From Chondrus crispus (lineage: Eukaryota; Rhodophyta; Florideophyceae; Gigartinales; Gigartinaceae), in contig NW_005179045.1 of NCBI RefSeq assembly GCF_000350225.1, positions 86,713-118,187 of the forward strand: a DNA stretch of 31,475 bases, in the 5' to 3' direction. Positions 7,298 through 15,206 of the stretch are shown here, one piece after another. How positions within the stretch are numbered: the stretch's first letter is position 1; every line of letters begins with the position of its first letter. The position numbers and the translations under genes were made by a program. A model generated the notes under the pieces. That model was not told where the DNA came from. It saw only the letters and a list, made by a program, of their open reading frames with translations, and did not search any database.

Positions 7298-10117
7298 CTA
7301 CTCAACTGACGCCTGAGTAGACTGTCCCGAAAGACTGTGCATCTTTGGTTCAAAAGTCCGTAGAAGCGTATAAAGAATGCTCGATTGACCTTGATATAAA
7401 CCCGAGATTCGCCATTCATAAGCGGAGTCTTCAATCTGACTTTGACAGGCCGACAGATACTGGTCACAAATCTTCAACGCAGCTTTCTGAATGTCCTCAC
7501 TAGGCAGCACAGATCCATGTTCGTGCTTAGTATCAACCAGCGCATCCAGTACGCCGCTGGCGCCACAACAGAATCTGGATCCCTGCGCAAACAGGATCTC
7601 GTCGCTCAGCAGGGCCTGCGATAGGCGTGACCGAATGTCTTTGACTGGCGCTTCATAGGTCTCTGGAAATACTGATAGTCCACGCATCAGCCCTGCCAGT
7701 CCATTGCACCAGCTGAGGTTCATTGGCTTCCACTGTTCCCCCCGACTGTCCATCCAATTGCCATGTCGTGAATGATGCTGTCCAGGGACGTGACGGAGAC
7801 GTTCGAGACACCGTTTCGCCGAGAGCCGTAGCGCCTCATCGCCGCCTAGCATCACACTGTCATTAAGAGCGTACACGATACCCGCCCAACCATGCGCTGC
7901 CCCCAGATGCAAGCAGCTTGCTGCGCTGATTGTTTGATCGAGCACGATCGTCTCAGAATCAAGCATCTTTGCAATTGCCTGCACAGCACCAGCCTTGGCG
8001 ACCTGAGTATGGCTCAACCAATAATCTGACAGCTGGCCGACACGGTTTGCAGCGATGAGATATCCAGCTGCGCCGCTAATCAAATCGAACTCGGTCGCCT
8101 CGGTAACCGACTCGTTACCGCAGTCAAACACCTCTGTCACGTAAGGTCGCAGAAATTCCCAGCGTGACGCGTTGGCAGAGATCAATGAGGCAGCCGCTAT
8201 CAAATTGCCCCCGATACCCTCAAGCCCAATAGGTCCCACACTTCCCGGGCGATTCTGATTCTGTTGCCCAAGATGATGCGCCACACTCTTTGCCTCTCTA
8301 TGAAGAAACTGATCCACTTCAGGCAATGCTGCTTCCGTAAGCAGTTTTAGTGCGGATTCCAGCGCAACGTAGATACCAAAAGAGCCATTGAACGCCGCCA
8401 TGTTTCCGAAAGCCGCAAAGTCACCCTGACCATTCGTTCCGTCACTGGTTGTCAGCCACCTGGACACACCATTGGCTGACGTGTGCGCGGACTGAATGAT
8501 CAAACGGGCAAGCGCTCTGATTTGCATAATCATGTTGTCAGTCATAAGGGGGCTGTCTGCAGGTAAAGATGCGTGCAACCCTCTGTATCCGGCATGTGGA
8601 TGGCCACATGCAATACCGATCAGCTCAGCCTGCTCATCAATATCTGCCGATTCGATACCGGCCAGCTTGGTCTTCGCATAATCAACGCCGCTGATCGCGA
8701 ATAATCCGATCGGTCTTCCATGAGTGGATTGCACGGATGTGGCATCACCCCGATATCTGAAAATTGGTATATCACCCAGGTTTAGCTGTCTGAGTTCGTC
8801 ATGCACGAGGGACTCTGTCACGCTCTTTCCATTGAAAGAGCGGATATCAAAGTCCCGAGCCTGATTCAGCATCAATTCGACTTCTACCTGTCTGGCCTGT
8901 TCAGACCGCAGCAGTCTTGGAAGCGAGAATTTTTCCTGCAATCGGTAGTACTCGGCAGTATCTCGGGGCACAAACCGGAACTGATCGTGCGATTTGATCC
9001 GCTCAATAAATGCTGCCAGTCGCTGGCGGTCAAAGCTGCGCGCAAAGCTTGAAAACGCCAAAATGATTTGATCGCAGTCTGCCCGCGGAAGCGGCTCATA
9101 TGATAAGCCGGCTGCCACACGCAAGTCAGAATTTTTCAGGACCTGCACATCGTCATCACGCAGCACAAAACGCGCGCTCACGGTATTTCTTGCTCGGGTT
9201 GTGAAAGTATTGATAGCCGATGAAACGAAGTGCGCGCTGGATCTCGAGATGTCACTGCTGACGAACATCGTGGCGTTCACGTCATGGCCGCGCCAAAGCA
9301 CCTCAGATTCCGTAGCCAGTGCAATCGGCGCGCTAAGCAGCGTCTCCAGATCGACCAATGCGACGTTATGACGGCCGAAGATGATATTGTCTCGATGCAT
9401 ATCGATTGCATTTAGCATCCACAATACATTTAGCAGGCGGCCCGAAGCTTCGGTCGGTACCTGCCCAGGTTCTGGCTTGTCTAAGAATTCGCTCCAACCA
9501 TAGCGTCCGCGATCAAGCGAGTCGGAGCATCGAATTGCCTCGAGCCCTTCGTTACAGCAACAGAACTCGAACCACTCGCGCTCGAGAAACAGACTACGCG
9601 GTTTGTAAATCAGCCGTAGGCCAGATCCAAAACCCACTGAGACAACCGTGCGGCACCCATCGTGCGGATCTGAAAGTCCCGGCGTTATTGATTCAATAGC
9701 AGCATTTGCTGGAACGGAAAAATGCCGGGCCAGGACCGGCATATCATGGCCAAGTCGGTTAGCGAACTCAACAAACGCTTCAGTGACTGACTCGTCGATA
9801 CGCCGCAGCCGTTCCGCGAGCACTGGGTACTCATCAAATAGCCGGCTCCACGCCGGAGAATCAGCAACTTCCCCAGCGTACTGCGTGACCCAGCGGGAAA
9901 ACGGAATGCCCTGCTTTTTGAAATCGGCGTGCAGAACAAACGACGTGTGCAGGCTCAGTGTCTGCTTGTAGTGATCTTCAATTGGCCCCTTTTCCAGTCG
10001 AGCGAACTGACGCTTCAGATCACCACTGAGCTTGGAGAAACAGCGTTCGACATATCGGGTCGCAAACCCTGTCAGGCATTGCTCGTAGGGATTACCTTCC
10101 AAAACCACGACCGGCAA
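7298..10117 (-). CDS. lanM: Class II lanthipeptide synthetase LanM
   Basis: A 939-residue bifunctional enzyme that dehydrates Ser/Thr in a precursor peptide and then adds Cys thiols to make (methyl)lanthionine. The N-terminal dehydratase half (DUF4135, kinase-like) shows SDPHDGCRTV at about 149-158, YKPR at 171-174, the catalytic loop DMHRDNI at about 239-245 and VDLETL at about 255-260. The C-terminal LanC-like cyclase has HGWAG at about 742, WCNG (Cys804) and FCCGASG (Cys850, Cys851). The three zinc ligands are therefore Cys-Cys-Cys, as in ProcM, rather than Cys-Cys-His; ProcM-type enzymes are known for broad substrate tolerance. The first start candidate is a TTG at 10117 without a clear Shine-Dalgarno; GTG 10108 and TTG 10102 are alternatives. 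The precursor gene ends 48 bp upstream in the same reading frame. No LanT transporter/protease or immunity gene is nearby. Confidence 0.95.
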   Translation of the reverse strand: MPVVVLEGNPYEQCLTGFATRYVERCFSKLSGDLKRQFARLEKGPIEDHYKQTLSLHTSFVLHADFKKQGIPFSRWVTQYAGEVADSPAWSRLFDEYPVLAERLRRIDESVTEAFVEFANRLGHDMPVLARHFSVPANAAIESITPGLSDPHDGCRTVVSVGFGSGLRLIYKPRSLFLEREWFEFCCCNEGLEAIRCSDSLDRGRYGWSEFLDKPEPGQVPTEASGRLLNVLWMLNAIDMHRDNIIFGRHNVALVDLETLLSAPIALATESEVLWRGHDVNATMFVSSDISRSSAHFVSSAINTFTTRARNTVSARFVLRDDDVQVLKNSDLRVAAGLSYEPLPRADCDQIILAFSSFARSFDRQRLAAFIERIKSHDQFRFVPRDTAEYYRLQEKFSLPRLLRSEQARQVEVELMLNQARDFDIRSFNGKSVTESLVHDELRQLNLGDIPIFRYRGDATSVQSTHGRPIGLFAISGVDYAKTKLAGIESADIDEQAELIGIACGHPHAGYRGLHASLPADSPLMTDNMIMQIRALARLIIQSAHTSANGVSRWLTTSDGTNGQGDFAAFGNMAAFNGSFGIYVALESALKLLTEAALPEVDQFLHREAKSVAHHLGQQNQNRPGSVGPIGLEGIGGNLIAAASLISANASRWEFLRPYVTEVFDCGNESVTEATEFDLISGAAGYLIAANRVGQLSDYWLSHTQVAKAGAVQAIAKMLDSETIVLDQTISAASCLHLGAAHGWAGIVYALNDSVMLGGDEALRLSAKRCLERLRHVPGQHHSRHGNWMDSRGEQWKPMNLSWCNGLAGLMRGLSVFPETYEAPVKDIRSRLSQALLSDEILFAQGSRFCCGASGVLDALVDTKHEHGSVLPSEDIQKAALKICDQYLSACQSQIEDSAYEWRISGLYQGQSSILYTLLRTFEPKMHSLSGQSTQASVE

Positions 10118-10165
10118 ATCACAATGCGGAACACAAACAACCCACCCGATTGGCCCAGGGCGCGC

Positions 10166-10360
10166 TCAGCACGTAAAGCCACTGCAGCGCGTGTTAGAGG
10201 AAGGGCTGCACATATAGCAGGCACCGTCCGTTGCTCCCGTGCGCATCGACAAAATACCGCTTGCCGCATTAAGCCGTTGTATGGGATGACGGTAATCCTC
10301 ATTCATTTCGAGCGAATTCTCAAGTTCCCTTTCAACGATCTCATCAACGCTCACATCCAT
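10166..10360 (-). CDS. lanA: Class II lanthipeptide precursor peptide (LanA)
   Basis: A 64-residue peptide directly upstream of lanM on the same strand. The start is firm: AAGGAG lies 7 bp before the ATG. The first 30 residues are acidic and helical-looking (DVSVDEIVERELENSLEMNE), as in class II leaders. The C-terminal part is Cys- and Ser/Thr-rich, ending CYMCSPSSNTRCSGFTC, with Cys at 48, 51, 59 and 64 and Ser/Thr at 52, 54, 55, 57, 60 and 63. That allows up to four thioether rings, with the final Cys as the last residue. The leader cleavage site is not certain; Gly-Ala pairs at 42-43 and 46-47 fit double-Gly-type processing. It would be modified by the adjacent LanM. The export route and activity are unknown. 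I recognise no characterised lanthipeptide core. Confidence 0.85.
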   Translation of the reverse strand: MDVSVDEIVERELENSLEMNEDYRHPIQRLNAASGILSMRTGATDGACYMCSPSSNTRCSGFTC

Positions 10361-10742
10361 TCGAATACTCCTTTAATTAAAGTCTCTCTGCTGCGCGGGG
10401 CGGATTCTGGTTAATCTGGGTAGCGCCAACGTAGTCGGTGAAGTTGACCCTAGCGGACAAGCCTGATGGTCAAAGAATACCAAAACCCGGCGCCTCCTTC
10501 GACCCTGATTTCCTACCAATTTTGGTGAATTCTCGGTCGCTAGCGGATTAGAGAAGAATTGATGTGTTTTGCTCGGCCCGATTCGTTCCATGATTTCAGG
10601 ATCAGGCTGCAACACCGTGCCGGCATACCTCTGTGCTCATCGGGTTGGCATGATTTCCGCAGGCTTTGAGATTAGGGCCCACCTGCCCTTTAGGTCCTGA
10701 GCAGTTGATCGCAAAAACAGTGGTGGCCTCTCCTGAGATCTT

Positions 10743-10776
10743 CAAATTTTGGGGCAAAACTTGAGCTCAAAATTTG
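10743..10776. repeat. 9-bp inverted repeat
   Basis: CAAATTTTG and CAAAATTTG are exact inverted copies separated by 16 bp. The repeat is AT-rich, lies between divergent genes and is not followed by a T-tract. It may be an operator or a weak hairpin. Confidence 0.35.
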
Positions 10777-10984
10777 GGATTGTTAGCTCACAGTCCCAGG
10801 ATTAGGAGCGATCGAATCTGTGGAAGAGATGCCGGCATGAATGAGTGCTTCGGTTAAAACCCCGGGTGTCGCCATAGAGCCGGTACTCGATCCCCTGAAA
10901 ACCCAATCATCATCCCCTAAGCCCTGATGGATCCGGTACGCCTTTCACCGTATTAATCTAAGCACTCGAAATCGCACAACTTAC

Positions 10985-11013
10985 CCTGACAAAACAGCCT
11001 GTTCTCAGTCAAG
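10985..11013 (+). promoter_or_regulatory. Recurrent ECF-like promoter upstream of cfa
   Basis: CCTGACA, 16 bp, GTCAAG. The -10 is one of the weaker matches. It lies about 143 bp before the cfa start, so transcripts from it would carry a long leader that includes the hairpin at 11078-11097. Confidence 0.6.
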
Positions 11014-11077
11014 TACAGGAGTGGGCAAGTCTCCCCACGGGATTCCACAACTTACCCATCCTTCGGTTCAAACCATA

Positions 11078-11097
11078 CTTACCCCAAACTGGGTAAG
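11078..11097 (+). promoter_or_regulatory. Hairpin in the cfa leader
   Basis: CTTACCCCAAACTGGGTAAG folds as a 7-bp stem (CTTACCC/GGGTAAG) with a 6-nt loop, 59 bp before the cfa ATG. It could affect translation or mRNA stability, or be a DNA operator. No T-tract follows. Confidence 0.4.
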
Positions 11098-11156
11098 AGC
11101 TGAAAGGAAAAACGAGCCAACCGGCGGGTATCAGCACCCGTCATGAGAGGATAGTA

Positions 11157-12332
11157 ATGCAGTTGACAAACTTAGATCAGCCACAGGAACAATCGGCCTG
11201 TCAAAAGACTGTTGAGCCTGTGCCCAAATGGATCCAAGGGCTTGCCCATGAAGCAGGTGTGACCTTCGGCGGTAGCGATCCCTGGGACGTCCGAGTGTCA
11301 GACCCACGGCTGTACCAACGCATCGCCCGGCAAGGCACACTTGGCTTTGGGGAAGGGTTTGTCGATGGTCAGTGGGAATGCGATGCACCCGATGAACTCA
11401 TTTGCCGCCTGCTTAGGGCTGGCACCGACTCAAGAATGAGTGTTCTCTTCCGCGCCTACCTGACCGCCCGAAAAGTCAGAGACAGACTGCTGAATCGCCA
11501 AGCAAAATCTCGGGCTTTCCAAGTGGGGGAGCAACACTATGATGCGGGTAACGACATCTTTGCTGCGATGTTGGACGATACGATGACCTACTCCTGCGGC
11601 TACTGGCGCACAGCGTCAGACCTGCAGCAGGCTCAGCTCGACAAGTTCGACCTGATCTGCCGAAAACTTCAGCTCAGGCCTGGCGAGAAACTTCTCGACA
11701 TTGGCTGTGGCTGGGGCGGTTTAGCCCACTACGCAGCAGTCAATTATGGCGTCAGCGTCGTTGGGATCACAGTCTCTGAGCGCCAACACCTTATTGCCCA
11801 ACAACGTTGCGAAGGCTTAGATGTTGAGATCAAGCTCCAAGACTATCGAGAGCTAGTCGATACGTTCGACAAAGTCGTATCTGTCGGCATGTTTGAACAC
11901 GTGGGACCAAAGAACTATGCGAACTACTTCGACATGGTCAGCAGACTCCTCACCTCGGACGGTTTGTTCTTGCTGCACTCAATTGGCATCGACAGGTACA
12001 CCGACAGTGTCGATCCCTGGATTGAAAAATGGATCTTCCCTAATGGCCGACTTCCTTCAGCGATCGAACTGACTCAATCACTCGACCGCCGATTTCTGAT
12101 CGAAGACTGGCACAACTTTGGCCAGGACTATGACAAAACACTGATGGCCTGGTGGCACAACTTTAATCGAGCCTGGCCAGATCTTGCACCGTCCTATAAC
12201 GAGCGCTTTTATCGGATGTGGAAACTCTACTTGCTGGGCTGCGCTGGCTTTTTCCGCTCGCGACAAGGGCAACTTTGGCAACTTGTCCTAAGCAAGCCGA
12301 CTCGATCAGCGCAGTATCTTTCTGTCCGTTAA
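11157..12332 (+). CDS. cfa: Cyclopropane-fatty-acyl-phospholipid synthase
   Basis: A 391-residue SAM-dependent enzyme that adds a methylene group across the double bond of unsaturated acyl chains in membrane phospholipids, a slow membrane-hardening response to acid, stationary phase or stress. The N-terminal substrate-binding region is followed by MTYSCGYW (Cys147), the SAM motif LLDIGCGWGG (about 179-188), FEHVGPKNY (Glu247), LLHSIG (His274), DPWIEKWIFPNG, and DYDKT (Tyr325). Cys147, Glu247, His274 and Tyr325 match the bicarbonate-binding and catalytic residues of E. coli Cfa (Cys139, Glu239, His266, Tyr317). Length is close to the usual 380-390. The ATG follows GAGG with 6-bp spacing. The gene appears to be under the recurrent promoter at 10985-11013. 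Confidence 0.97.
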   Translation: MQLTNLDQPQEQSACQKTVEPVPKWIQGLAHEAGVTFGGSDPWDVRVSDPRLYQRIARQGTLGFGEGFVDGQWECDAPDELICRLLRAGTDSRMSVLFRAYLTARKVRDRLLNRQAKSRAFQVGEQHYDAGNDIFAAMLDDTMTYSCGYWRTASDLQQAQLDKFDLICRKLQLRPGEKLLDIGCGWGGLAHYAAVNYGVSVVGITVSERQHLIAQQRCEGLDVEIKLQDYRELVDTFDKVVSVGMFEHVGPKNYANYFDMVSRLLTSDGLFLLHSIGIDRYTDSVDPWIEKWIFPNGRLPSAIELTQSLDRRFLIEDWHNFGQDYDKTLMAWWHNFNRAWPDLAPSYNERFYRMWKLYLLGCAGFFRSRQGQLWQLVLSKPTRSAQYLSVR

Positions 12333-12427
12333 GGCAGTTGATCTGTTTTGCTTTAAATCCAGTGGTTTTTAACTCTGAACCGAATATCCAGCACTTAACT
12401 ATGCAGTTCTTTCCAACAAGGCGAAAG

Positions 12428-12907
12428 ATGAATCAACAAAATTATCCGCTGCAAACCAGCATTTTTTCTAGCATAAAGATGATCCACAGCAGGGTGCTCA
12501 CGACAGGATTTGCCTGCGCCATCCTAATTGGCTGTAGCGGGACGCCGCATGACCCCGACGCCGCCAATCAGCTTCGTGCCGCCCAGGCCAACCAGCTTGA
12601 CGCTATCCGCAGCAAGTGCGCAGATCTCAAGCGTCAATGGAAAGCCAACCATCAAGAAATTCGACGGTATGCCGCTGCCTATCAGGGCGTCGATCAGCCG
12701 CAACATTTGATGCGCCGGATCGATGCCTACAATGAGAACGAGCGAAAAGCCCGTAAGCCTCAGAAGCGACANNNNNNNNNNNNNNNNNNNNNNNNNNNNN
12801 NNNNNNNNNNNNNNNNNNNNNNNNNNNNNNNNNNNNNNNNNNNNNNNNNNNNNNNNNNNNNNNNNNNNNNNCGCTACATTACGTCCTCTGTCAAAAGATA
12901 CTGGTAG
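12428..12907 (+). CDS. Lipoprotein gene interrupted by an assembly gap
   Basis: The N-terminal part is a lipoprotein: MIHSRVLTTGFACAILIGC has the lipobox LIGC. Translation may start at ATG 12428 (AAGG 6 bp upstream, giving an unusually long signal) or at the in-frame ATG 12479, which places the Cys at the normal position 19. The mature part is charged and helical (NQLRAAQANQLDAIRSKCADLKR), probably a short coiled coil, and continues to the gap at 12772. After 100 N the frame resumes for a few codons and stops at 12907. The true gap length is unknown, so neither the C-terminus nor the stop is secure. The family is unknown. It follows cfa on the same strand. Confidence 0.6.
   Translation: MNQQNYPLQTSIFSSIKMIHSRVLTTGFACAILIGCSGTPHDPDAANQLRAAQANQLDAIRSKCADLKRQWKANHQEIRRYAAAYQGVDQPQHLMRRIDAYNENERKARKPQKRXXXXXXXXXXXXXXXXXXXXXXXXXXXXXXXXXXRYITSSVKRYW
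12772..12871. other. Assembly gap (100 N)
   Basis: Exactly 100 N, the conventional filler for a scaffold join of unknown length. Adjacency of sequences on the two sides should be treated with some caution. Confidence 0.98.
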
Positions 12908-13063
12908 TGCAAAACCTCATCCGAATTATCGGTGCAAGCCTCCTCGCACCGAGACCAATGAGTTCAGCTTACGATGTTCCCGGTAAGGATTGAAAAACCT
13001 GCCGGACTTCTTCGAAACAACTTGGAGTAGTCGTGGCTCAGTTCAAATTTGCGATGCATCTTC

Positions 13064-13092
13064 CCTGACAACTTTGCGTGGCGCCCGTCTAT
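13064..13092 (+). promoter_or_regulatory. Recurrent ECF-like promoter of the DIP1984-family gene
   Basis: CCTGACA, 16 bp, GTCTAT. It lies 32 bp before ATG 13125 and inside the frame that a start at 12990 would give, so it supports the downstream start. Confidence 0.8.
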
Positions 13093-13124
13093 TGTCCATC
13101 ACAACAATAGATGAGGTAAATCAA

Positions 13125-13577
13125 ATGAAACTTGCTGAACTACTAATCAATAGAAGTGCCAAGCAAAAGCGCATCGATTCCTTGCGGGAACGGGTAAAGG
13201 CAAACGCCATTGCGCAGGAAAAAACCACCCCGCATGAGAATCCGGAAAAGCTACTGAGTGAGCTCCTTCGCGAGAACACTGAATTGCGTAAACTCGTCGT
13301 TTCCATCAATCAAGCGAATCTTTCCGCAACGCTTGAGAATGGGATTTCGCTGATGGAGGCGATCGCGCAACGTGATGAGCTTTTGGCTGAGCATGCGATC
13401 CTGCGTTCAGCGGCGAAAGCGGCTCAGACAGCACCAAACGTGTACAGCACGCGCGAGGTTGCCTGGATCTCGCAGCTTAAGGTGTCGGAGCTTGAACAAC
13501 GAGCTGACCGTACTGCTGAGTCAGTGCGTAAGCTGAACGCAAAGATCCAGGAAGTCAACTGGACTTTTGAGGTCTAA
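13125..13577 (+). CDS. DIP1984-family protein
   Basis: A 150-residue cytoplasmic protein of the DIP1984 (septicolysin-like) family. The diagnostic pattern is present from end to end: MKLAELLINRSAKQKRID, LRERVKANAIAQE, LRKLVVSINQANLSATLENG, SLMEAIAQRDELL and the C-terminal KLNAKIQEVNWTFEV. The family is all-helical and largely coiled coil. Some members were named after septicolysin, but the activity of this protein cannot be inferred. The frame is open back to 12990, but the family alignment starts at MKLAE, GAGG precedes that ATG, and the promoter at 13064-13092 lies just upstream. A hairpin follows the gene at 13613. Confidence 0.93.
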   Translation: MKLAELLINRSAKQKRIDSLRERVKANAIAQEKTTPHENPEKLLSELLRENTELRKLVVSINQANLSATLENGISLMEAIAQRDELLAEHAILRSAAKAAQTAPNVYSTREVAWISQLKVSELEQRADRTAESVRKLNAKIQEVNWTFEV

Positions 13578-13612
13578 CTTTCTTCGAGGCTATCAGGCGG
13601 GTGCCGACTTTT

Positions 13613-13640
13613 GGTAGGGTAGTCGTAAAAGAACCCTACC
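13613..13640 (+). terminator. Hairpin after the DIP1984 gene, possible terminator
   Basis: GGTAGGGT and ACCCTACC form an 8-bp perfect stem with a 12-nt loop, 36 bp past the stop codon. There is no T-tract after the stem, so it is a weak intrinsic terminator at best. It may protect the 3' end. Confidence 0.4.
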
Positions 13641-13915
13641 TCCGACTGGCGTGATAGGCAACGCCAAACCATCTAAGCAGCCTGTATCTGATCACCAGTT
13701 ACCGATCACTCTGCTTTTTGACTACCGAAGCACCGACGATAGCCTCACCCTTCTTCCCATCTCTCGAGAAAGCCGACCAACTACTAAGGCCCTCAAATTT
13801 TCGAGAACGCACTATCCGCGAGTCTCGTTGCCGTTCCGCTATTCAATAGCTCCAGGCATAACCTCCACGTCACAGGAGCTCAGTTGCAGGACGCCGAACC
13901 CATTAACCCGCTTAA

Positions 13916-13944
13916 CCTGACAAGGGTGGGTTGACGACATCTAC
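13916..13944 (+). promoter_or_regulatory. Recurrent ECF-like promoter before an ambiguous small ORF
   Basis: CCTGACA, 16 bp, ATCTAC. The -10 differs from GTCTAC only in the first base. An AGGAGG sequence follows at about 13951, where a ribosome binding site would be expected. Confidence 0.65.
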
Positions 13945-13957
13945 TCTCATAGGAGGC

Positions 13958-14122
13958 ATTTTCATATCGCCATTGACTGGCCCGATCATTGTATTCGTCC
14001 TATTCTTGCTGGCCGACCAGCCCAAGCAGGCGCATTCACGATGGGGACGATGCCATTGGGCAAGCAGGATGACTGTGAGTTTGGCTTGGCGTGCAAAGCA
14101 AATCAAGGCGAAAAATTGCTGA
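13958..14122 (+). pseudogene. Possible small membrane peptide gene or frameshifted remnant
   Basis: After the promoter at 13916-13944 and an AGGAGG, one frame reads a hydrophobic stretch (GIFISPLTGPIIVFVLFLLA) that looks like a real membrane segment, then turns into an improbable basic tail ending at 14122. No ATG is suitably placed; only ATT, ATA or TTG codons follow the AGGAGG. In the adjacent frame a protein-like segment with two Cys (DDCEFGLACKANQGEK) continues to a stop near 14151. A one-base frameshift within an original gene, a sequencing error, or a rare start codon could explain this. No function can be proposed. The whole reading is tentative. Confidence 0.3.
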
Positions 14123-14209
14123 GCTTCAGTGTCGACTGTAGATCGCTTTAATCTCAGCCACTCGCCTCCCATTTGAAGCCGATAGCACGCGACTTCAAAG
14201 GAAAGGCAC

Positions 14210-14725
14210 ATGAAGATCAGCACTGAAGCACAACAGGCTAATCGACTGTTCGAAAACTTTGCACTCAAAGCTTTGCGCGGCTCGATCTTTGAGAAAGCGT
14301 GGATTCATCAACCAGGTTCGCTGTACGTGTCGATCACCGAAGGACCATACGATGAGGATTACATCGTCGATTCGATCCTAGGAGACGAAGACGATCCAGA
14401 GTTTGATCGGGAAACCCGATGCAGGGTCACCCTAGAGCGATTTATTGAAGATGCTGGGGCAATTGTATGGAGAACGACGTCTTACTATGCAGAGACCATC
14501 ACATTCGTCAGTCAAAATATGTCGCTGCCGCTTGTTGATTTCCGGACTTGCAATCCGCGGGTACGGAAGCTGGTCACTGAGATCGAATACTTACGCCAAC
14601 TCGAACCACTGTTCGCCTCTGCAATCGGTCTGTATATCGTCGCAGTTGGTGTCTTCGAATGGAACGATCGGCAAAGGAGTATTCCGTATGATGAGGACAT
14701 CCACGGCGCCATAGTATTTTGCTGA
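14210..14725 (+). CDS. Hypothetical protein, 171 aa
   Basis: I do not recognise this protein. The ATG has a strong upstream AAAGGAAAGG. The sequence is acidic and well-balanced, with no signal peptide or membrane segment, so it is probably cytoplasmic. Residues 1-45 are helical-looking. The middle contains GPYDEDYIVDSILGDEDDPEFD, a strongly acidic stretch, and the C-terminal half has hydrophobic strands such as ASAIGLYIVAVGVFEW. No catalytic motif is evident. It has no copy of the recurrent promoter and stands alone between longer intergenic regions. Confidence 0.75.
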   Translation: MKISTEAQQANRLFENFALKALRGSIFEKAWIHQPGSLYVSITEGPYDEDYIVDSILGDEDDPEFDRETRCRVTLERFIEDAGAIVWRTTSYYAETITFVSQNMSLPLVDFRTCNPRVRKLVTEIEYLRQLEPLFASAIGLYIVAVGVFEWNDRQRSIPYDEDIHGAIVFC

Positions 14726-15206
14726 GTCGGGCTTGTCATTGGTCAATGCCTGAATCTTCGATGGCCTTTGGGGCTTCACTGTCTCGCGAACCGTTTCAGC
14801 AAAGCACAAGGGTCGCAGGCACCTGGGTCGCGCTTGTTTCGGTCTAAACGGCTGTTTAGCTAACCGCAAGCGTGTTGATCAAACTTAGGGCCCACCTTTT
14901 TACTGGACGCATGAGCATCGATTGAGATGATCCTAGACGTTGACAAACGCCTTCACCCGATACCAATGGCCCTGCCGCCGGGCCCGTATCGCCATCCTAC
15001 TCACCGCTCTGGGACACCTCGAGCGCTTTTATCAGCTGAAGTCTATGAAAAGTAGTCTGAGAGTCGGTCGCCATCCGAAAGACTTACCCGGCTTGTACCC
15101 TGACAGTTGATAGTCAAAGCCGTCTCTTCATTAAGACAGGGCGGCGTTTGACGGTTCGTGAAACGCTGTAATCCAGCAACTCAGGATCTTAAGTAGGCAG
15201 CGTCTC
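14726..15206. other. Intergenic region with one promoter
   Basis: No supported gene. A 92-codon minus frame at 14591-14869 overlaps the preceding gene and looks like chance. The string TTAGGGCCCACCT occurs here (about 14886) and in the lanA-cfa intergenic region (about 10673), too short to interpret. The promoter at 15099-15127 lies near the right end. Confidence 0.5.
15099..15127 (+). promoter_or_regulatory. Recurrent ECF-like promoter of the DUF4013 gene
   Basis: CCTGACA, 16 bp, GTCTCT, 79 bp before ATG 15207. Confidence 0.75.

Larger units (their letters stand above)
10361..11156. other. Long intergenic region between lanA and cfa
   Basis: These 796 bp lie between divergent genes. An 80-codon minus frame at 10373-10615 lacks protein character. 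The region contains an inverted repeat at 10743-10776, the recurrent promoter at 10985-11013 and a hairpin at 11078-11097. The string CAACTTACCC occurs twice (near 10977 and 11048). I found no copy of the recurrent promoter driving lanA. Confidence 0.55.
13578..14209. other. Intergenic region with a hairpin, a promoter and an ambiguous small ORF
   Basis: An 89-codon frame at 13651-13920 looks non-coding. The supported elements are the hairpin at 13613-13640 and the promoter at 13916-13944. The short sequence after the promoter is described as a possible small gene. Confidence 0.5.

Noticed and set aside
10047..10075. CCTGACA on the minus strand inside lanM
   Set aside because: The -10 position reads ATGTCG and the site is inside a coding region; taken as chance.
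10373..10615. 80-codon minus frame upstream of lanA, considered as a second precursor
   Set aside because: It lacks Cys-rich core, leader character and ribosome binding site.
12218..12427. Upstream extension of the gapped lipoprotein frame to 12218
   Set aside because: It would overlap the end of cfa; the lipoprotein signal begins at 12428 or 12479.
12990..13124. N-terminal extension of the DIP1984-family protein
   Set aside because: The family homology begins at the ATG at 13125 and the promoter lies inside the extension.
13651..13920. 89-codon plus frame
   Set aside because: Low-complexity, improbable composition, no start signal; ends at the promoter at 13916.
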